Assembly: GCA_009844405.1 (NCBI GenBank) | Contig: VYBO01000111.1 | Span: 1 to 55,836, forward strand | Reading direction: 5' to 3' | DNA length: 55,836 bases | Origin: Acidimicrobiaceae bacterium | GTDB taxonomy: Bacteria > Actinomycetota > Acidimicrobiia > Acidimicrobiales > Aldehydirespiratoraceae | Shown here: piece after piece, positions 1 to 8,255 of the stretch | How positions within the stretch are numbered: position 1 is the first letter of the stretch | How the letters are laid out: each line of letters opens with the position of its first letter | Made by a program: the position numbers and the translations under genes | The notes under the pieces: model-generated | Told to the model about the DNA's origin: nothing | What the model saw: the letters and a program-made list of their open reading frames with translations, nothing else | The model's database searches: none

Positions 1-1001
1 ACGCCATCTACTTCGAGGCCGCCCCCCTCGACGACATCGAGGACACGTTGGACACGCTGGCATTCATCCTCTTCGGCGTGGCCGCAGTCACCACCATGTT
101 CGCCGCCGCCGTCGGCTGGTGGGCCGCGGGCCGGATGCTCAACCCGCTGGTCAAGGTGCGGACCGCGGCCGAGGCCCTGGCCGCGGGCGCGCTGGACACC
201 CGCCTTACGCCGCCCGACGACGCCGACCTGGCCTCGCTGACCGCATCGTTCAACGAGATGGCCCGGGCACTCGAGGAGAGGATCGCCCGCGACGCCCGCT
301 TCGCGTCGGAGGTCAGCCACGAGCTGCGGTCCCCGCTGATGACCCTGACCGCCTCGGTCGAGGTGCTCTACAACATGGCCGACGAGCTGGGCGAGCGGGG
401 CCGCACCGCGCTGGACCTGCTCAGCGACGACATCTCCCGGTTCCGGCGCCTGGTGGAGGACTTGCTGGAGATCAACCGCTACGACGTAGGCACCGCCGAC
501 CTGGAGGCCGAGGAGGTGCACATCGTCGAGTTCGTTCAGCACGCCATCTTCCAGTTCGGGCTCGACTCGACCGCGGTGGTCGACTTCGAGGCCGCCCCCG
601 GCATGGAGACCACCGTGCTGCTGGCCGACAAGCGCCGGCTCGGCCGGGTGGTGTCGAACCTGGTCGAGAACGCCTCCAAGTACGGCAACGGCGAGGTGCG
701 GGTGAACCTCGACCGGCACGACGGCCTGGTGCATCTCGGCGTTGAGGACAACGGCCCGGGAGTGGTCCCCTCAGAGCGCACGCTGATCTTCGACCGCTTC
801 CACCGGGGCCGGGCCGGCGGCCGGCGGGGCAAGGACTCGGGATCGGGCTTGGGACTGGCCCTCGTGGCCGAGCACGTCGGGCTGCACGGCGGACGGGTCT
901 GGGTGGAGGACCGCTCCAACGCGACCCGGGGCGCCCGCTTCGTCGTAGAGCTGCCGGTGGCCACCGCAGACGACGAGTCCGAGGAGGCTCTCGCCCCATG
1001 A
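1..1001 (+). CDS. Sensor histidine kinase, 5' end outside the window
   Basis: This is the C-terminal part of a membrane-bound two-component sensor kinase. The open frame runs in from the left edge (codon phase starts at base 3), so the TTG at 48 is not the true start. In order one sees a transmembrane segment (FILFGVAAVTTMFAAA, about bases 63-140), a HAMP linker, the HisKA H-box SEVSHELRSPL with the phosphoacceptor His codon at 318-320, the N-box NLVENASKYG, the G1 box DNGPGV, the F-box FDRFHRG and the G2 box GSGLGLALV. All catalytic motifs are intact. Its stop overlaps the start of the downstream lipoprotein by 4 bases (ATGA at 998-1001), so the two are translationally coupled. This resembles the mtrB-lpqB arrangement of actinobacteria, but the partner response regulator is not visible and the lipoprotein is much shorter than LpqB. 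Confidence 0.93.
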   Translation, partial: AIYFEAAPLDDIEDTLDTLAFILFGVAAVTTMFAAAVGWWAAGRMLNPLVKVRTAAEALAAGALDTRLTPPDDADLASLTASFNEMARALEERIARDARFASEVSHELRSPLMTLTASVEVLYNMADELGERGRTALDLLSDDISRFRRLVEDLLEINRYDVGTADLEAEEVHIVEFVQHAIFQFGLDSTAVVDFEAAPGMETTVLLADKRRLGRVVSNLVENASKYGNGEVRVNLDRHDGLVHLGVEDNGPGVVPSERTLIFDRFHRGRAGGRRGKDSGSGLGLALVAEHVGLHGGRVWVEDRSNATRGARFVVELPVATADDESEEALAP

Positions 1002-1762
1002 GGCGGCTGCTCCGCCGCGCCCGCCGACGCGCTATCGGCCTGTGGCCCGTCCTGGTGCTGGCCTTGGCCGCGACCGCCGGTTGCGGGCTGCCTACCGATG
1101 AGACGGCGCAGGCCATAGATCCTGAGGAGCTGCCCGAGAGCCTCAGGCCCGGATTCACCGCATCCACGACGACTACGGTTCCGGCTCCGCTCCTGACCGA
1201 GCCCAGGACCGTCTACCTGCTGACGAACCCCCAGGACATCGAGCGCACCATCGTGGTGGAGGTGGAGCGCCAGGTGAACCGCGGCGCCACGCTGGAGGAT
1301 GTACTGGCGACGTTGTTCGGAGAGGCGACCTCGCCCGAGGAATCGGACGCCGGCTACTTCAACACTCTGGAGCTGTTCGAGATCCTGAGCGCCACAGTGG
1401 CCGACGGCGTGGCCACCGTCGACATCGTGCACCTGTCGCCGGAGGGCGAGGATCTGCCACCCTCGGCCGACGAGCTCGAGTTCGCGGCGGCCCAGATGGT
1501 GTTCACCGCCGCCGCAACGGAGGGCGTCGACGGCGTGCGGATCCTGCTCGACGGCCAGGAGGTGTCCGTCCCCACCAGCGACGCGGACGCCGAGCCCGGC
1601 TCGGTTCTCCGGACGAGCGCCTACGAGCAGTTCCAGCCCGACTTCGCCCCGGCGACCACCACCACCGCGCCCGCCGAGGGCAACGGCGACGACGGCGAGG
1701 GCAACGGCGACGACGGCGAGGTCGACGGCGCGGACGGCGGGGGCGACGGCGAGGAGGGCTGA
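998..1762 (+). CDS. GerMN-domain lipoprotein
   Basis: A 254-residue exported lipoprotein. The N-terminus has an arginine-rich stretch (MRRLLRRARRRA), a hydrophobic core and a lipobox LAATAGC with Cys29 as the likely acylated residue. A Thr-rich linker (TASTTTTV) follows. The core, about residues 65-215, fits a GerMN domain (VYLLTNPQ, a GATLEDVLATLF helix, SADELEFAAAQMVFTAA). The C-terminal tail, about residues 222-254, is very acidic and Gly-rich with tandem EGNGDDG units encoded by an imperfect 18-bp DNA repeat. The start ATG overlaps the kinase stop. GerMN lipoproteins often accompany envelope-sensing kinases, so a role in modulating that kinase is an inference. It lacks the beta-propeller half of LpqB. 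Confidence 0.82.
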   Translation: MRRLLRRARRRAIGLWPVLVLALAATAGCGLPTDETAQAIDPEELPESLRPGFTASTTTTVPAPLLTEPRTVYLLTNPQDIERTIVVEVERQVNRGATLEDVLATLFGEATSPEESDAGYFNTLELFEILSATVADGVATVDIVHLSPEGEDLPPSADELEFAAAQMVFTAAATEGVDGVRILLDGQEVSVPTSDADAEPGSVLRTSAYEQFQPDFAPATTTTAPAEGNGDDGEGNGDDGEVDGADGGGDGEEG

Positions 1763-1788
1763 GCGCTCGCGCGGCGCTGAGTTGGGGT

Positions 1789-2817
1789 TCAGGCGAAGAA
1801 CGTGTGGGCCACGTCGAGCAGTTCGCGGCCCACCGGCTTCAGGCGGGCGGTGGCCTCCTGCAGCGGCACCAGCTCGATGGCTCCGCCCCGGAGGGCCACC
1901 ATCTGACCGAAGCTGCCGTCGTGGACCGCGTCGATGGCCGCCACCCCGAACCGGGTGGCCAGCACCCGGTCGAAGGGGGTGGGCGAACCTCCCCGCTGCA
2001 CATGTCCGAGGATGGTGACCCGGGTCTCCAATCCGGTGCGGGCCTCCACCTCGGCTGCGATCACGGTGGCGATGCCGCCGAGGCGCTTGTGCCCGTAGGC
2101 GTCGACCGGGGGCTCGGCCACCTCGAGGGTGCCCGGCTTCGGCCTGGCGCCCTCGGCCACCACCACGATGGACGCGTAGCGGCCCCGGGCACGGCGACGC
2201 ATCAGGGCGTCGCACAGGTCGTCCAGGTCGAAGGGCTCCTCGGGTACGAGGGTGTAGGTCGCACCCCCCGCGATCCCGGCCCAGGTGGCGATGTGGCCCA
2301 CGTTGCGGCCCATCACCTCCACGAAGATGACGCGAGCGTGGCTCTCAGCCGTGGTATGGAGCCGGTCGATCGCCTCGGTGGCCACGGTCACCGCGGTGTC
2401 GAAGCCGAAGGTCCGCTCGGTCACGCCCACGTCGTTGTCGATCGTCTTGGGCACACCGACGATCTCGAAGCCGCGGTCCGCCATCTCGGACGCGCACGAC
2501 AGGGTGCCCTCGCCCCCTATGGCGATGAGTGCGTCGAGCTCGAGTCCGCCGATCGTCTCGGTGGCGCGAGACATGCCGTCGGGAAGGCTGAACGGCGTGT
2601 GGCGCGACGTGCCCAGCACCGTTCCGCCCTTCGGCAGCAGCCCGCGGCAGGCCTCGACGTCGAGTTGCACCCAATCGTCGTCCACCACTCCCCGCCAGCC
2701 GTCGATGAACCCGATCACGTGGTCGCCGTAACGCCTCTCGCCCTTGCGCACCACCGCCCTGATCACGGCGTTGAGACCCGGGCAGTCTCCGCCTCCGGTG
2801 AGCATCCCGACCCGCAT
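1789..2817 (-). CDS. pfkA: 6-phosphofructokinase, ATP-type group III
   Basis: A 342-residue phosphofructokinase that phosphorylates fructose 6-phosphate in glycolysis. Visible motifs are the nucleotide loop LTGGGDCPGLN (residues 6-16), GGTVLGTSR (64-72), GGEGT (101-105), the catalytic PKTIDND (123-129) and the substrate motif EVMGRNVGH. Gly104 with Lys124 is the combination reported for actinobacterial ATP-dependent enzymes; pyrophosphate enzymes have Asp104. Phosphoryl-donor choice from these residues is family knowledge applied by inference. The start ATG at 2817 shares one base with the stop of the upstream ROK kinase (TGATG), giving a coupled pair of sugar kinases. A longer open frame continues upstream, but it is a shadow of the ROK gene. 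Confidence 0.95.
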   Translation of the reverse strand: MRVGMLTGGGDCPGLNAVIRAVVRKGERRYGDHVIGFIDGWRGVVDDDWVQLDVEACRGLLPKGGTVLGTSRHTPFSLPDGMSRATETIGGLELDALIAIGGEGTLSCASEMADRGFEIVGVPKTIDNDVGVTERTFGFDTAVTVATEAIDRLHTTAESHARVIFVEVMGRNVGHIATWAGIAGGATYTLVPEEPFDLDDLCDALMRRRARGRYASIVVVAEGARPKPGTLEVAEPPVDAYGHKRLGGIATVIAAEVEARTGLETRVTILGHVQRGGSPTPFDRVLATRFGVAAIDAVHDGSFGQMVALRGGAIELVPLQEATARLKPVGRELLDVAHTFFA

Positions 2818-3758
2818 CACGCCGCCTCCGAGGCGAGCAGGGCGGCGCCGATCGCGCCGGCCTGGCTGCCGAGCTGCGCCGGGACCACCTGGACCTTCCG
2901 CCGGTGGTCGCCGCCGAGCACCAGGCGGTGCGTCCAGGCCTCGATGCCCCGTACGAGCGGCTCGCCGATGTCGATCAGCCCGCCGGCGATGACCACGACC
3001 TCCGGGTCGAGCACATGCACGAGGTTGGCCACGCCGACCGCCGCCCATCGGCAGAACTCGTCGAGAACGACCAGGGCGTCGGGATCTCCCTTGGCGACCA
3101 GTGCGTGGACATGCTCGCCTCTGATGGCGCTCACCGAGCCGGCCTCGGAGACGGCGCTGTCGAGGTCGCCACGCGCCGCGGCCTGGCGGGCCAGGCGGCC
3201 GAGGCCGGTGCCGGACGCGTAGTACTCCCACGGGCCGCTGGCGCCCGTGACGTGCTCCGGGCCCGACATCTCCACGGTCATGTGGCCCGACTCGCCCGCG
3301 AAGCCGTTCCAGCCCCGGTACAGCCTCCCGTCGAACACGAACCCCGTTCCCAGCCCGGTGCCCAGCGCAACCAGGGCGACATGCCTGCTGCCGCGGCCCG
3401 CGCCGTGGAGCGACTCCGCCCAGGCCGCAGCAGTCGCCTCATTCTCGACCACCACGGGCCGTCGCCACTCCGAGCGCAGGCGGCGGCGAAGGTCGAGATC
3501 CAGCACGCCGTCGATGTTGGGCGAGTACCTGAGCACGCCGTTGGCGTCGACCAGCCCGGCGATGCCCACGCCGACGGACGATAACGAACTGCCGCACTCG
3601 TACTCGAGGGCGGCGACCATCCGGATGATCGTGTCGACCAGAGCGTCGCTGTCGGCCGTGGTCGCGTCGCGCCGGGCCGCGACGGGCGCTGTGAGGTCGT
3701 CGGGGTGAACGGCCACCCCCAGCACCTTGGTGCCGCCGATGTCTAGGCCGCAGAACAT
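2817..3758 (-). CDS. ROK-family sugar kinase, glucokinase-like
   Basis: A 313-residue ROK (repressor, ORF, kinase) protein expected to phosphorylate glucose or another hexose with ATP or polyphosphate. The N-terminal phosphate loop LDIGGTKVLG (residues 5-14), the ENEATAAAW segment carrying the substrate contacts, and the second phosphate motif ALGTGLGTG are clear. No DNA-binding HTH precedes the kinase fold, so it is an enzyme rather than a repressor. The usual zinc site CxCGxxGCxE is not kept: after FAGESGHMTVE the aligned stretch reads PEHVTGASGPWEYYASG, with the first His retained but all cysteines replaced. It is coupled to the phosphofructokinase by a one-base overlap, which supports a glycolytic role. 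Confidence 0.88.
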   Translation of the reverse strand: MFCGLDIGGTKVLGVAVHPDDLTAPVAARRDATTADSDALVDTIIRMVAALEYECGSSLSSVGVGIAGLVDANGVLRYSPNIDGVLDLDLRRRLRSEWRRPVVVENEATAAAWAESLHGAGRGSRHVALVALGTGLGTGFVFDGRLYRGWNGFAGESGHMTVEMSGPEHVTGASGPWEYYASGTGLGRLARQAAARGDLDSAVSEAGSVSAIRGEHVHALVAKGDPDALVVLDEFCRWAAVGVANLVHVLDPEVVVIAGGLIDIGEPLVRGIEAWTHRLVLGGDHRRKVQVVPAQLGSQAGAIGAALLASEAA

Positions 3759-3777
3759 GCCGGTTCGGGATTCGGTC

Positions 3778-4248
3778 TCAGGATCCGGCGCCGGCTTCCA
3801 CGTGAGCCTTCAACTCGTCGAGCGCGGTATGCATGATGCGCGACTCGGCCCGCCGCTTGACGAAGCCCGGCAGGGGAACGGCGAGCTCGACGGTCAGCTG
3901 GTAGGACACCTCGGTGGCGTCGGATCCGCCACCGAGCGCGACGAAGGTGTACTCGCCGTCGAGACGGGTGGTGGCGTCGCCCCGCTTGAGGCGCCAGGCC
4001 AGGCGCAGCGGGTCCGACCCGTAGAAGTATCTGAGCGTGTAGGTCGTAGAGCGGCCCATGGCGGTGACCCAGTACTCCACGTCGACGGCGCGGTCGTCCC
4101 GGTCCCGGCTGAGGATGCGGGCCTTCTTGACGTCGCGGGCCCATACGGGATACTGCTCGAAGTCGACCGCCACGTCGAAGCACCGCTCCGGAGAAGCCAT
4201 GATCGTGGTGCGCTGGGTTGCCTGATCGACCACGTTTGGCACCGCCAT
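3778..4248 (-). CDS. SRPBCC / START-like cyclase-family protein
   Basis: A 156-residue protein of the polyketide cyclase / COQ10-like SRPBCC fold, which binds hydrophobic ligands in a helix-grip cavity. The typical opening is visible: a short N-terminal strand, then the ASPERCFDVAVDFEQYPVWARDVKKARI segment (helix followed by the YPxW motif, broken here at about residues 18-46), then beta strands and a C-terminal amphipathic helix (RIMHTALDELKAHVE). There is no signal peptide. It sits 19 bases upstream of the ROK kinase on the same strand and may be cotranscribed. Ligand and role are not recognisable from sequence. Confidence 0.85.
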   Translation of the reverse strand: MAVPNVVDQATQRTTIMASPERCFDVAVDFEQYPVWARDVKKARILSRDRDDRAVDVEYWVTAMGRSTTYTLRYFYGSDPLRLAWRLKRGDATTRLDGEYTFVALGGGSDATEVSYQLTVELAVPLPGFVKRRAESRIMHTALDELKAHVEAGAGS

Positions 4249-4343
4249 CTAGAGCCGGCAAGGGACGCGGCTGTGGGTGTGTCGCGCCGTGACTGACACT
4301 AACAACGTTGCCGGTGGATGCGGCATGGCTCAGAGGCCGAGCG

Positions 4344-4440
4344 CATAGAGCGAGCGCGGATTGATCGGCGGCCAATCGCGTCGCAGGGTGGTCATTTCCG
4401 CTCTTGTTCGCTTCGCTCACGGGCCGCAGCGAACAAGCGC
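4344..4440 (-). repeat. Dispersed 3'-intergenic repeat, copy A (long-arm form)
   Basis: One of eight copies in this window. The core has two 14-base halves, CGCTCTTGTTCGCT and CGCTCACGGGCCGC, separated by one variable base (core 4399-4427 as read on the plus strand). A long arm at 4344-4398 (containing GAGCGCGGATTGATCGG) is shared with copies D and F1. Right after the core an inverted AGCGAACAA pairs with TTGTTCGCT, giving a 9-bp stem found in this copy only. The core lies downstream of pimB in sense orientation. Confidence 0.85.
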
Positions 4441-4448
4441 GGACGCAA

Positions 4449-5585
4449 TCAGCCCGACGACTGCTTGACCATGGCATCGAGAGCGCGGCCGAGTCGGGCG
4501 GCCAGCACGTCGTAGGAGAACTCGGTCTCGGCCCGCCGGCGAGCGGCGTCGCCCATTTCCTTCCGGCGTCCGGGGTCGTCCAGGAGGGTGCCGATGGCGG
4601 CCGCCGCGCTCTCCGGCGTGGCCGGATCGAGCACGATCCCCGTCTCGCCGTCGATCACCGCTTCATGGGCGCCGCCGCTGCGGCCGGCGACCTGCGGGAC
4701 ACCGGCCGCAGCCGCCTCCAGGAAGACGATCCCGAAGCCCTCCTGCTCCAGGCCCCCCCAACGGGTTCGGCACAGCATGGCGAACACGTCGGCGCATCCG
4801 TAGAGAGCGGCCAGGTCCTCGTCTCGGAGACGCCCCGGCAGCTCGACCGGGGCGTCGACGCGGCCGGCCAGGCGGGTCAGGCGCCGGCGGTCGCGGCCCT
4901 TCCCGGCGATGACGACCCTCAGGTCCGGGCGGGAGCCGGCCATCAGGGCAGCGGCTCGCACGAGCGTGTCCATTCCCTTGCGGGGCACCAGTCTCGACAC
5001 GCTCACCACCGTCGGGGCCTCGGGCTGCAGGTTCAGCCGCCTGCGGGCCTCGCTCCGTTCAGCGGCGGAACTAAGCCGGAACCGGTCGACGTCCACGCCG
5101 GGAGGGATCACGAACGCCGGCAGCGGCCGGCCCAGGGCCCGCTCGCATTCGCCCGCGGCATAGCCCCCGGCCGCGATCACCCCGGCCGCCCCGGCCAGTA
5201 CCGCCCTCAGCAACTGCCGCGTGCCCGGGAGTCGGCCGGGAACGGCGACCTCGGCACCGTGCACGATCACTGCGTAGGGGTGGTCGAGGCGTGGTCCGAT
5301 CAGTCCGGCCGGAAGGGCGGGATCGATCACCACAAGGTCGACGTCGTGGCGACGGGCCAGGCGTCGCACCCTCCGGGTGAGATGCGGCCCCGGCAGCAGC
5401 CACGGTTCACGGGATCGGGTCACGGCGAAGGGTTGGGCCGCGTCGAACGCGGCCGCGCCCTCATACGGGGTTGTGTGCACCACGACATCGTCTGCGGGCA
5501 GGCGCCGCCACAGCTCCCACAGGTAGTTCTGGATGCCTCCCACCTTGGGCGGGAAGTCGTTGGTCACGAGCAGGTGACGGGTCAC
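4449..5585 (-). CDS. pimB: GT4 mannosyltransferase, PimB type
   Basis: A 378-residue GT-B glycosyltransferase of family 4, most like the GDP-mannose-dependent phosphatidylinositol monomannoside alpha-1,6-mannosyltransferase (PimB') of actinobacteria, which builds PIM lipids at the inner membrane face. Evidence: the N-terminal TNDFPPKVGGIQNYL acceptor loop typical of PimB', the linker motif RLVPRKGMD, the donor-site EQEGFGIVFLEAAAAGVP and the following RSGGAHEAVIDGETG. The GTG start at 5585 overlaps the queG stop by 4 bases (GTGA), which fixes the start; a longer frame upstream is a shadow. There is no signal peptide. A different GT4 specificity cannot be excluded. Confidence 0.88.
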   Translation of the reverse strand: MTRHLLVTNDFPPKVGGIQNYLWELWRRLPADDVVVHTTPYEGAAAFDAAQPFAVTRSREPWLLPGPHLTRRVRRLARRHDVDLVVIDPALPAGLIGPRLDHPYAVIVHGAEVAVPGRLPGTRQLLRAVLAGAAGVIAAGGYAAGECERALGRPLPAFVIPPGVDVDRFRLSSAAERSEARRRLNLQPEAPTVVSVSRLVPRKGMDTLVRAAALMAGSRPDLRVVIAGKGRDRRRLTRLAGRVDAPVELPGRLRDEDLAALYGCADVFAMLCRTRWGGLEQEGFGIVFLEAAAAGVPQVAGRSGGAHEAVIDGETGIVLDPATPESAAAAIGTLLDDPGRRKEMGDAARRRAETEFSYDVLAARLGRALDAMVKQSSG

Positions 5586-6691
5586 GCCCGGGGCTCCACC
5601 GGCCGCTCGAGTTCGGCCCGCACCAGCGGATCGCCGGGGTCCGACAGGGCGTCGAGGCTGAGCCCCAGGCGCCGCGCACACCACACGGCGTGAGCCCTGA
5701 TTAGCGGGTCGGGGTCGCCCAGCGCCCTGTCCACCGCGGCCCGCACCCGCGGCTCGGAGGGCTCGCCCACGTTGGCCAGCACAACCAGGGCATTGCGGCG
5801 CAGGTAGCGGGGATGGCGCCGCGGTATGTACCAGCGCCCGTAGGTCGACAGCAGCTCGGAGTCCTCCGAATCCAGCAGACCGAGCGCCGGCACCCACGCC
5901 CGGCGCCCCGGCGGCTCAGCCGCGGGGGCTCGCTGGCGGACGCGCACCCGGTTGGGCGGGCACACCTCCGAGCAGTCGTCGCAGCCGTAGATGCGGTCGC
6001 CGAGCGCGATGCGGTAGTCCGGGTCGAACACGCCGTCGGCCTGCACCAGCCAGGCCAGGCAGCGGCGGGCGTCCACGGTGCCGGGGGCGACGATCGCCCC
6101 GGTCGGGCAGCCGTCCAGGCATCGCCGGCAGGATCCGCAGCCGTCGGCCACCGGCTCGGGATCGGCCGGCACCAGGGGGGCGTCGGTCACAACCGCTCCG
6201 AGCACGACCAGGCTGCCCAGCCCGGGCAGCAGGATGTTGGAGTTCTTGCCCCACCAGCCGATGCCGGCCCGATGGGCCGCGGCCCGGTCCACCAGGCCGT
6301 TCTCGTCGGCCGACACCACGGCCCGGTGGCCCTCGGCCCGCAGCGCCTCGGCGACGGTCTCCAGGGCGGCTCTCAGCGGGGTGTAGTAGTCGGCCCGGGC
6401 GTAGGCGGCCACCCGGGCACAGGGGCTGCCGTCGTCGGGCCGATCAGGGCTCTCGGCGCTGAACTCGAGGGCGCCGACCACGAGTGCGGCTGCGCCCGGC
6501 ACCAGGCGGTGCGGTTCGGTGGAGCGGTCCGGGTTGCGGTAGGTGAACTGCATCCCGCCGTGCAGCCCGGCCTGCTTGCGCCTGTGCAGAACCTGGGCTG
6601 ATTCGGCGAACGGCTCAGCCCGGCAGAAGCCGACCGCGCACAGACCGGCCCGCCGTCCTACGGCCGCCAGCGTGGAGGTATCGACGCTCAC
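5582..6691 (-). CDS. queG: Epoxyqueuosine reductase
   Basis: A 369-residue cobalamin- and iron-sulfur-dependent enzyme that reduces epoxyqueuosine to queuosine in tRNA wobble position 34. The N-terminal cobalamin-binding domain is followed by two 4Fe-4S motifs, CGSCRRCLDGCPTGAI and YGCDDCSEVCP, with RRCLAW between them as in QueG. The C-terminus holds HEAT-like repeats (RRNALVVLANVG, DPLIRAHAVWCARR). Translation probably starts at GTG 6691, 10 bases after the trpD stop. The gene is followed by the coupled pimB start. No other queuosine gene is seen in the window. Confidence 0.95.
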   Translation of the reverse strand: MSVDTSTLAAVGRRAGLCAVGFCRAEPFAESAQVLHRRKQAGLHGGMQFTYRNPDRSTEPHRLVPGAAALVVGALEFSAESPDRPDDGSPCARVAAYARADYYTPLRAALETVAEALRAEGHRAVVSADENGLVDRAAAHRAGIGWWGKNSNILLPGLGSLVVLGAVVTDAPLVPADPEPVADGCGSCRRCLDGCPTGAIVAPGTVDARRCLAWLVQADGVFDPDYRIALGDRIYGCDDCSEVCPPNRVRVRQRAPAAEPPGRRAWVPALGLLDSEDSELLSTYGRWYIPRRHPRYLRRNALVVLANVGEPSEPRVRAAVDRALGDPDPLIRAHAVWCARRLGLSLDALSDPGDPLVRAELERPVEPRA

Positions 6692-6701
6692 AGCCCCATG
6701 G

Positions 6702-7745
6702 CTACGAGGCTGACGTGCTTGCCGTCACCTCGTCGAACTTCTTGGCGGCCCGGCCGTCGTCGATGGCCGCGGCGGCCGCCTCCACGCCGGCCGCGAGGTC
6801 GTCCGCCACTCCCGCCACCACCAGGCCTGCGGCTGCGTTGAGCACCACCATGTCTCGTCTGGGTCCGGGCTCACCGGCCAGAATGCCGGCCAGGATCCGC
6901 GCGTTGGCCACCGGGTCACCGCCGCGCAGCTCGTCGGGCCTTGCCGGGACCAGCCCCACGTCCGCCGCCTCGATGCGGTACTCGGTCACCCTGCCCTCGT
7001 TCAGGTCGACCACCAGGTTCGTTCCGGTGGTGGAGAACTCGTCGAATTGGTTGTCTCCGTTCACTACCAGCGACCGCACGGAACCGGTGGCCTGCAGCAC
7101 GGCGGCCATGTCCGGGGCCAGCGATCGCTCGAGCACGCCCATGACCTGGCGCTGCGCAGGTCCCGGATGGCATAGGGGCCCAAGCAGGTTGAAGATCGTC
7201 GAGATGCCGACCTGCGACCGCACGCCGGCCACATGGCGCATGGCCGGATGGAAGGTCTTGGCGGAGGCGAATCCGAGCCCTACGGAGCGCACCATCTGCT
7301 CGACTTCGTGAGGCGCGGCGCCAATCGGCACGCCGATGACGTCGAGCAGGTCGAAGGCGCCCGAGGTGGACGAGGCCTTGACGCTGCCGTGCTTGCAGAC
7401 GGTGGCGCCCGCACCGGCGGCGACGAAGCAGGCCATGGTCGAGACATTCAGCGCGTGGGCCCTGCGGCCGGCTGTGCCGCCGGTGCCTACGATGTCGATG
7501 GCGTGGGAGGGGATGTCCAGGGGTGTGGCGGCGTGGCGCATGGCTCCCACCAGGCCCAGGAGCTCTCCGACGGAGGGGCCCTTGAGCCGCAGGGCCACGA
7601 TGAAGGCCGCCATCTGGGCGCCGGTCGCCTCGCCGGCGAGTATCGCCCCGAGCGCGGCGCGAGCCTCGCCGGTTCCGATGTCTCGGCCTGCGGCGAGAAT
7701 GGCGAGTATCCCGGGCCAGCCGCCGTAGTCGTCGAGCGTTGTCAA
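6702..7745 (-). CDS. trpD: Anthranilate phosphoribosyltransferase
   Basis: A 347-residue enzyme that joins anthranilate and PRPP in the second step of tryptophan synthesis. It shows the PRPP-loop motif DIVGTGGTAGRRAHALNVST, the KHGSVKASSTSGAFDLL anthranilate-site segment and the metal-binding GDNQFDE, all intact. The start is TTG at 7745, preceded by a good Shine-Dalgarno sequence (GGAGGG, 5 bases away); no ATG fits better. It stands apart from other trp biosynthesis genes here except the TrpB2 at 24.7 kb. It heads the minus-strand trpD-queG-pimB run. Confidence 0.96.
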   Translation of the reverse strand: MTTLDDYGGWPGILAILAAGRDIGTGEARAALGAILAGEATGAQMAAFIVALRLKGPSVGELLGLVGAMRHAATPLDIPSHAIDIVGTGGTAGRRAHALNVSTMACFVAAGAGATVCKHGSVKASSTSGAFDLLDVIGVPIGAAPHEVEQMVRSVGLGFASAKTFHPAMRHVAGVRSQVGISTIFNLLGPLCHPGPAQRQVMGVLERSLAPDMAAVLQATGSVRSLVVNGDNQFDEFSTTGTNLVVDLNEGRVTEYRIEAADVGLVPARPDELRGGDPVANARILAGILAGEPGPRRDMVVLNAAAGLVVAGVADDLAAGVEAAAAAIDDGRAAKKFDEVTASTSAS

Positions 7746-7817
7746 TGGTTCCCTCCGGGTCGCGCAGACACTTCGGATCCGGGCGCGTCCAGGCTTCAGA
7801 CTAACTAGCCTTGCAGT
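7746..7817 (+). promoter_or_regulatory. Probable rnpB promoter region
   Basis: This gap separates the divergent trpD start from the RNase P RNA. A TAACTA hexamer at 7803-7808, about ten bases before the predicted 5' end of the RNA, is a plausible -10 box. No convincing -35 is seen. The call rests on position and one hexamer only. Confidence 0.4.
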
Positions 7818-8173
<356 letters not shown>

Positions 8174-8255
8174 CGTCGCAATAGGTCGATGCGCGTCGCC
8201 TGTGCCTGTCACAGAGCCCGTATAGCTTGACCGTCACGCCACCAAGGAGGCTTCC
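8174..8255 (+). promoter_or_regulatory. Leader and possible promoter of the McrBC-like operon
   Basis: This 82-base gap precedes the mcrB-like gene. TATAGC at 8221-8226 could be a -10 box, and AAGGAGG at about 8244-8250 is a strong Shine-Dalgarno site 5 bases before the ATG at 8256. No clear -35 or hairpin is seen. Confidence 0.4.

Noticed and set aside
998..1762. LpqB
   Set aside because: Only a GerMN-type domain is present; the beta-propeller half is absent and the length is less than half of LpqB.
4318..4515. 65-codon frame MRHGSEAERIERARIDRR
   Set aside because: It is entirely repeat copy A; the same peptide appears where repeat D extends the truncated methylase.
4404..5693. Long open frames antisense to pimB, trpD, trpB2, dnaG, glyQS, the Mo-hydroxylase and others
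   Set aside because: They mirror high-GC codon bias of the real genes on the other strand, contain no family motifs, and lack ribosome sites.
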